Shown here piece by piece: positions 42,783 through 47,815 of a DNA stretch of 47,815 bases. The notes under the pieces were generated by a model that worked only from the letters and a program-made list of their open reading frames with translations, searched no databases and was not told the DNA's origin. Origin of the DNA: SZUA-365 sp034002405 (lineage in GTDB: Bacteria; Bacteroidota; Ignavibacteria; SZUA-365); NCBI GenBank assembly GCA_034002405.1, contig JAVFAS010000021.1, positions 1 through 47,815 on the forward strand, written 5' to 3'. The position numbers and the translations under genes are program-made. Numbering within the stretch: position 1 is the first letter of the stretch; every line of letters starts with the position of its first letter.

Positions 42783-42949
42783 GTGAAGAGGTGAAGAGGT
42801 GAAAAGGTGAAGGGGTGAAAAGGTGAAGGGGTGAAAAGGTGAAGGGGTGAAAAGGTGAAAGGTGAAAGGTGAAAGGTGAAAGGTCAAAGGTGAAAGGTCA
42901 AAGGTGAAGGGTGAAGGGTGAAGGGTGAAGGGGGAAGGGTGAAGGGGGT
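42783..42949. repeat. GGTGAAAG-type tandem repeat starting at a stop codon
   Basis: About twenty 7-8-base units occupy 167 bases directly after the PII-like gene's TAG. They start with a 16-base higher-order period (GGTGAAAAGGTGAAGG), pass through GGTGAAA units, and end in GGTGAAG units. The strand is nearly free of C. The interval 42783-43011 holds nothing else except the start region of the next gene. Confidence 0.92.
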
Positions 42950-43011
42950 GGTTTGGGAAACGGGGGAGATTCGGTACATTGGGCGGGAATACCAAGAGAC
43001 ATGGGACGTAC

Positions 43012-44907
43012 ATGCGTCGGAACACGCATTCCTGGCGGAGCCGGGGAAAATATTGGTTTGACAATCAGATGGGGAAGGGCGCCGGGGCGCTGATTCTGTG
43101 GCTGGCGCTGCTGGCGGTGGCGGTGATTTTTCTGTTGTCGGTGATCGTGCTGCTGGCGCGACCGAACGAACCGTCGCTGCATTGGTCGTCGGTGCTGTGG
43201 GATACGTTCATGCATGCGCTGGACAGTGGAGCGGTAAGCACGGACTCGGGCGATGCACTGGTGATCGCGACGATGCTGCTCGCGTCCATTTCCGGCATGC
43301 TGCTGCTCAGCACGCTGATCGGCCTGATCAATGCCGGCATCGAATCGAAACTGGAGACCTTGCGCCGGGGACGGTCGAAAGTCCTCGAGACCGATCACAC
43401 CGTGATTCTCGGGTGGTCGCCGCATGTGTTCACGATCATCGAACAGCTCGCGATTGCCAACGAGAGCAAGCGCGACGCCTGCATCGTCGTGCTGGCGGAC
43501 CGCGACAAGGTCGCGATGGAAGAGGAAATCAGGACCCGGATCACCGATTTCCGTACCACCCGTGTCGTCTGCCGCAGCGGGAATCCCTCATCGCGCAGCG
43601 ACCTCGAAATCGCCTCGCCGGATGTCGCGAAGGCCATCATCATTCCGCCGCCGGAGACGGAACATCCCGACATCACCGTCATCAAGATCATTCTCGCGCT
43701 GATGAATCTCGGCCGCCATTTCGCCGACGCGCACAATATCGTCACGTCCATTTTCGCGGAAGAGAACATCGAGGTCGCGCGGATCGCCGGACGGGGAAGC
43801 GTACGCAGCGTGCTGTTCGAGCGGCTGATTTCGCGCATCACCGCGCAGACCTGCCGCCAATCGGGTCTGTCGGTGGTGTACTCCGAGCTGTTGCAGTACG
43901 ACGGTTCGGAATTCTACTTCGTCCACGAACCGCGGCTGACCGGGAGCACCTTCGCGCAGGCGATGTTCTCGTACGCACGCTCCACCGTGATCGGCATCGC
44001 GCACGCGGATGGGAACAGCGAGATCAACCCGGGTGCGGACATGGTCATCGCCGCCGATGACGAACTCATCCTGCTCGCCGAGGATGACAGCACCATCGCC
44101 TACGACGGGTATCACGCCCCGGCGCCCCTGACGGTCGCTCCGCCGCCGCGTCCGCCGCGGCACCGTCCCGAACGCTTTCTCTTCGTGCACTGGAATGACC
44201 GCGCTCCCCGCATCATCCACGAACTCGACATGTATGTCGAGCCGGGCTCTGAGATCCTCATCGTGGGTGTCGGACCGGAGCAGGAGGCGGCGATCGAGGA
44301 ATTGCGGGCGCGGCTGACGCGCCTGACCATGTCGACGAGTCCGATCGACCCCACGAAATCGCGGAATCTTTCCGCCCTCGCCATCGACGGTTTCGACCAC
44401 ATCATCGTGCTGTCGAACGAACACATTGCGGACATTCAGGAAAAAGATGCCCGGACATTGGCGATCCTGCTCATGCTTCGCAACGTGCTCGGTGAACGGG
44501 CGGAGGGCATTTCCATCGTCAGCGAGATGCACGACGTGCGCAACCGCGATCTCGCGGCCGTGGCGAAGGCCGACGATTTCATCGTCAGTTCACAGATCGA
44601 CAGCATGCTGCTGACGCAGATCGCCGAGGAGCCGCGCATGGCCGCCGTGATCGAGGATCTTTTCGACGCCGACGGCAACGAAATCTATCTCAAGCCGGTC
44701 GAGGAATATTTCGACGGCGAGCTCACCGCGCCGTTCTCCGCCTTCGTCGAATTGTGCCTGCGGCGTGGGCAGGTCGCCATCGGCTACCGCACGATCGCAC
44801 GGGCGCATGACGAGACAAGGAATTTTGGTGTACGAATCAATCCCCCGAAGGACGCGCCCGTGCGGCTTGGACCGGGGGACAAACTCATCGTCTTCAGCGA
44901 GGACTGA
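43012..44907 (+). CDS. CASTOR/POLLUX-like ion channel with two RCK-type domains
   Basis: 631 residues from the ATG at 43012. TM segments lie at ~25-49 and ~82-108, with a pore region between (WDTFMHALDSGAVSTDSG) containing LDSG, which lines up with the ADSG/ADAG filter of plant CASTOR/POLLUX. After TM2 comes the family hallmark ESKLETLRRGRSKVLETDHTVILGWSPHVF, the first RCK-like domain (~120-375). The second (~388-630) opens with FLFVHWNDRAPRIIHELDMYVEPGSE. Plant relatives are nuclear-envelope cation channels; bacterial members are little studied. It is first of three overlapping channel genes. Confidence 0.88.
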   Translation: MRRNTHSWRSRGKYWFDNQMGKGAGALILWLALLAVAVIFLLSVIVLLARPNEPSLHWSSVLWDTFMHALDSGAVSTDSGDALVIATMLLASISGMLLLSTLIGLINAGIESKLETLRRGRSKVLETDHTVILGWSPHVFTIIEQLAIANESKRDACIVVLADRDKVAMEEEIRTRITDFRTTRVVCRSGNPSSRSDLEIASPDVAKAIIIPPPETEHPDITVIKIILALMNLGRHFADAHNIVTSIFAEENIEVARIAGRGSVRSVLFERLISRITAQTCRQSGLSVVYSELLQYDGSEFYFVHEPRLTGSTFAQAMFSYARSTVIGIAHADGNSEINPGADMVIAADDELILLAEDDSTIAYDGYHAPAPLTVAPPPRPPRHRPERFLFVHWNDRAPRIIHELDMYVEPGSEILIVGVGPEQEAAIEELRARLTRLTMSTSPIDPTKSRNLSALAIDGFDHIIVLSNEHIADIQEKDARTLAILLMLRNVLGERAEGISIVSEMHDVRNRDLAAVAKADDFIVSSQIDSMLLTQIAEEPRMAAVIEDLFDADGNEIYLKPVEEYFDGELTAPFSAFVELCLRRGQVAIGYRTIARAHDETRNFGVRINPPKDAPVRLGPGDKLIVFSED

Positions 44908-45986
44908 TGCGCAGGAACACCCACCACCAGCCCCGATTCCAGGTGCTTCGCTGGGTCGGGATTCTTCTCGGATTCTTCCTGATCGCCGCGGCGTTGATCC
45001 GGCATTTCGAGGCCGCGCATCCGGAGAGCATGATCCGGGATTACGACCAGGCCCTGTGGTACTGTCTGGTCACCATCAGCACGGTGGGATACGGCGATTA
45101 CTATCCCGTCTCCACCGGTGGACGGCTGGTCGGCGGCATGGTGATCATCTTCGCACTCGCCTTCGCCGGCTACACGCTCGGCAAAATCCAATCCGCGGTT
45201 TCGGAACGCATGACACGGAGGCATCTGGGTATGAACGGTTGCGATTTCACCGACCATTACGTCGTCTTCGGCTGGAATGCGAGCAGCCGCATCGTCTCGC
45301 ACGAGCTGCTCAAGGCCGGCAAGCGCGTCGCCATTCTCGCGGCCGACGAACGGCAGCTGACCGACATCGACAACGCCTTCCACGCGCAGCGTGCGCGCGT
45401 CTTTCGCACCTACGGCGACAGCGGCGCGGAGGAAATCCTTCGCCGCCTGCGCATCGACACGGCCGCGGCGGTCATTCTTCTCAACGACGACGACACCGCG
45501 ACGCTGATCAGTTCCCTGAACTTGCGCGCGCAGTATCCCGCCGTCCGCATCATCGCGCATATCGCCAATCCGATGCTCAAGGAGACCATCGCCACCGCCG
45601 GCGTCACCTACGTCGTTTCCTCGCATGAGATCATCGGCCGCATGGTCGCCTCCGCCGCCTTCGAGCCCGAGGTCGGCCTCATTCTCGAGGACCTCCTCTC
45701 CGGCGCGGAGGGGGAGGACGACTACGACGTGCAGCAGTATCACGTCCCCGCCGCCGCCCGTCTCGTGGGCGCGACCGTCGGCGATCTCGAGCGCCGCATG
45801 CGCGAGTCCGACGCCGGCCGTCTGCTCGCCATTTCCACCCACACCCCCGACGGCCGCCGCATCGACAAGAACCCCCACCCCGAACAGTCCATCACCGGCG
45901 GCCAGATCCTCGTCATCATCGTCAACGCCCGCCAGGCCAGGAATTTCCGATCCGAAATTCTGGATGTCCCCCAGGGCGGGGAGTGA
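44907..45986 (+). CDS. Two-TM potassium channel with RCK (TrkA-N/TrkA-C) domain
   Basis: A 359-residue product beginning one base inside the upstream stop (TGATG). TM1 is ~14-32, the pore helix and filter are CLVTISTVGYGDYYP (TVGYGD at 59-64), and TM2 is ~73-92. The TrkA-N domain follows (DHYVVFGWNASSRIVSHEL, with the dinucleotide loop in the less usual form GWNASS), then a TrkA-C-like ligand domain (~275-345). The layout matches MthK-type ligand-gated potassium channels. Its N-terminus (MRRNTH) equals that of the upstream channel. Confidence 0.9.
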   Translation: MRRNTHHQPRFQVLRWVGILLGFFLIAAALIRHFEAAHPESMIRDYDQALWYCLVTISTVGYGDYYPVSTGGRLVGGMVIIFALAFAGYTLGKIQSAVSERMTRRHLGMNGCDFTDHYVVFGWNASSRIVSHELLKAGKRVAILAADERQLTDIDNAFHAQRARVFRTYGDSGAEEILRRLRIDTAAAVILLNDDDTATLISSLNLRAQYPAVRIIAHIANPMLKETIATAGVTYVVSSHEIIGRMVASAAFEPEVGLILEDLLSGAEGEDDYDVQQYHVPAAARLVGATVGDLERRMRESDAGRLLAISTHTPDGRRIDKNPHPEQSITGGQILVIIVNARQARNFRSEILDVPQGGE

Positions 45987-47572
45987 GAGCAGGGGGCCGC
46001 ATGCGGTGGGGCAGAACATCCCGTCGGCTGTTCACCGAGCAGCGTCATGTCGTCAGTCATCGCGTGCCGGCCGAGAAAAAGCGCTTCGACACCGCGCTGC
46101 TGCTGCTCGCGCTCGTCTCCGTCATCGTGTTTCTGGTGGAATTGCGTTCGCCCGATCCGCTGGGCCTGTTGTTCGGCTTCTCGCTGCTGGTCGATTTCGT
46201 GTTTCTGGCGGATTACCTGCTGCGGGCCTATTACTCCGGACTCGACAGCGCGGGACGCTGGACCTTCAGGCGTTCGGCCGAGAACTATCTGTTCCGCTGG
46301 TACGGCATCGTGGATGCGCTGGCGACGCTCCCGCCCATTCTCACGCATGTCTTCCACGTGTTCGCCCTGTTCACCGAATTCACCCGCATCTCCCGCCTGT
46401 TGCGTCTGGCGCGATTCACGCGCTTCCTGCGCGTCTTCCGCGCCGCGCGGGTATTCAAGGAGACGCGGAAGGTGACGCGGCTGATGCGGGCACATCACGG
46501 CAATATCAGCCGGGAGTTGCATTTCACGCTCGGGATCGTCCTCGTCGTCATCGTCGCCGGTGGTCTCGGCCTGCATTATCTCAGCGATACGTCCGACGCC
46601 CTCTCCCGCAATCCGCTCGAGGCCATCTACTGGAGCATCATGAGCGTCATGGGCCAGTCGGATCCGGACGAACTGATCTCCTGGAGCACGCGCGGACTGG
46701 GGATACTCATCATTTTCGCGGGCATCGCCTTCTTCGGCATTGTCTCCGGTTCCATCACCACCTTCATCATGGACGCCATGAACAAACGATCCAACGGCAC
46801 CGACGAATTCATCGGCCGCGATCATATCGTGGTCTGCGGATTCAACTCCAAACTCGAAGAGCTACTCGGATACCTGCGCCGGCTGCCGCGGGGACGGGAT
46901 ATCGTGCTTCTCTTCGACACGGGGAACGAGCACGCCGCGCAGGAATTCGTGGGCAGTTACGAAGACGAGCACACGGGCCGCGCCGTGCACACGCAGTGGG
47001 TGCGGGGAAATCCGCGCACGGCCGACGGGATGATCCGCGCCAATGTCGCCGAGGCCCATGAAATCATCGTGCTTGCCGACGAGGCACATGGCGGGCTATC
47101 CGAGGAGGACCTCGATGCGCGCACGCTCATGACGCTCGAGATGCTCGCCCACCAGAAGGATCTGCACCTTCGCCGGAGCGGCGCGACCTCGGCGCGTGGA
47201 AACGGGGGAAGCGGGATCGGGGGAAATGGCAACGGCGCCGCGCGGCTGTGGGAGGACGTCCGCGACGAACTCTCCTTCCCCTCCGTTCGCGACACCGGCA
47301 TCACCGCGCCGAAGCACTACGATCTGGTCGACCTTCCCACGCTCAGCGCCGGACACCCTCTCTTCACCGCGCTGCGGACGCATCAGATCGAGCACGGTGG
47401 TCCGGTATTGCTGTTGCTCAATCCCTGGGCACGCAAGACCCTGTGCCTGCGCATCCTCGCGCGCGTCCTCGCCGCGACCGACGGCCTCCCCCCCCTGCAG
47501 GCCATCTGCATGCACTCCTCGAATCTCCGGAGCAGCGGATCGGATACGCCGGTGCTCGTGCTTGGTTCGTAA
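45983..47572 (+). CDS. Six-TM voltage-sensor-like channel with non-canonical pore and TrkA-N domain
   Basis: A 529-residue product starting with GTG in the upstream stop (GTGA) or ATG at 46001. Hydrophobic segments S1-S3 (~38-125) are followed by an arginine-rich S4-like stretch (SRLLRLARFTRFLRVFRAARVFK, ~137-159), S5 (~180-199), a pore segment and S6 (~237-262). Where TVGYGD is expected the sequence reads YWSIMSVMGQSDPDELISW (MGQSD at 223-227). A TrkA-N-like domain follows (DHIVVCGFNSKLEELLGYL), with a Gly/Asn-rich linker near 410-425. Ion selectivity cannot be predicted. Confidence 0.82.
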   Translation: MRAGGRMRWGRTSRRLFTEQRHVVSHRVPAEKKRFDTALLLLALVSVIVFLVELRSPDPLGLLFGFSLLVDFVFLADYLLRAYYSGLDSAGRWTFRRSAENYLFRWYGIVDALATLPPILTHVFHVFALFTEFTRISRLLRLARFTRFLRVFRAARVFKETRKVTRLMRAHHGNISRELHFTLGIVLVVIVAGGLGLHYLSDTSDALSRNPLEAIYWSIMSVMGQSDPDELISWSTRGLGILIIFAGIAFFGIVSGSITTFIMDAMNKRSNGTDEFIGRDHIVVCGFNSKLEELLGYLRRLPRGRDIVLLFDTGNEHAAQEFVGSYEDEHTGRAVHTQWVRGNPRTADGMIRANVAEAHEIIVLADEAHGGLSEEDLDARTLMTLEMLAHQKDLHLRRSGATSARGNGGSGIGGNGNGAARLWEDVRDELSFPSVRDTGITAPKHYDLVDLPTLSAGHPLFTALRTHQIEHGGPVLLLLNPWARKTLCLRILARVLAATDGLPPLQAICMHSSNLRSSGSDTPVLVLGS

Positions 47573-47632
47573 TCCCAACGGATCGGACGTCGTGAATGGA
47601 TTCTCCGCAACAGGACAAGTGGAACGGACTCC

Positions 47633-47815
47633 GTGAAAAGAATTGTCTTATCGCTCCTGTTGCTGCTGTGTGCCTGCACGACGCTCGTCGCCCAGCCCTA
47701 CCGCGGGCGGCGGATCACTTCCCATGCGCAGGTTCACGCCATAGCGTTTCACTGCGGCGAGAATGAACTGCTTGGTCTGTGGGATGCCAACCGAATCGAC
47801 GCAAATGTCGTGCCT
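47633..47815 (+). CDS. Secreted protein of unknown function, cut by the window end
   Basis: A GTG at 47633 opens a frame that runs to the end of the window (61 codons). The product starts KRIVLSLLLLLCACTTLVAQ, a clear signal peptide with a possible lipobox-like or signal peptidase I site (LVA-Q). The mature part begins PYRGRRITSHAQVHAIAFHCGENELLGLWD. I do not recognise the family. Confidence 0.6.
   Translation, partial: MKRIVLSLLLLLCACTTLVAQPYRGRRITSHAQVHAIAFHCGENELLGLWDANRIDANVVP

Overview
The window (about 48 kb, GC-rich) looks like a piece of a Gram-negative genome from the Bacteroidota/Chlorobiota side of the tree, probably an Ignavibacteria- or Kapabacteria-like lineage. The main signs are secreted proteins ending in type IX secretion (T9SS) type-A sorting domains with the PNPFNP motif and a preceding 'LPVEL..F.A / TATE.NNFGF.IERS' module, a SpoIIE/STAS/anti-sigma partner-switching locus, LptB, and an RND efflux set. 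The taxonomic guess is inference. A 100-N gap flanked by an exact 127-bp repeat shows that this is a draft, probably metagenomic, scaffold.

Layout. 1-5.3 kb: tandem duplication of a four-part module (palindromic upstream element, ~600-residue T9SS cargo protein, tetraloop hairpin, small free-standing sorting-domain gene). 5.4-10 kb: a divergent secreted serine protease and a two-component pair whose NtrC-type regulator lacks GAFTGA and carries a hexapeptide expansion. 10.2-13.1 kb: Fe-S/redox operon (mrp, nfu, nadK, thioredoxin-like). 13.3-17.3 kb: OPT transporter, PqqD-like protein, MFS transporter. 17.4-22.4 kb: partner-switching locus on the minus strand (two SpoIIE phosphatases, anti-sigma ATPase, STAS protein), bordered by arrays of one 9-bp repeat. 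22.6-27.1 kb: OppF-type ATPase, MEMO-family protein, TatD nuclease, LptB, ApaG. 27.2-30.8 kb: ClpC and MlaE on the minus strand. 30.8-31.4 kb: non-coding region full of tandem and inverted repeats. 31.4-36.0 kb: minus-strand operon of flippase-like transporter, GT2 glycosyltransferase, methyltransferase and radical SAM/SPASM protein, coupled by GTGA overlaps. 36.2-42.8 kb: TetR regulator divergent from a TolC/adaptor/RND/PII-like efflux operon. 43.0-47.6 kb: three overlapping genes for three different RCK-type ion channels (CASTOR/POLLUX-like, 2-TM TVGYGD potassium channel, and a 6-TM voltage-sensor-like channel with no TVGYG filter). The right edge cuts a secreted protein.

The most unusual items are the three-channel operon, the free-standing sorting-domain genes conserved under apparent purifying selection, and the abundance of short tandem repeats. 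Several repeat arrays abut stop codons, and two lie inside genes with 18-bp periods. No tRNA, rRNA, CRISPR array or insertion sequence was recognised.
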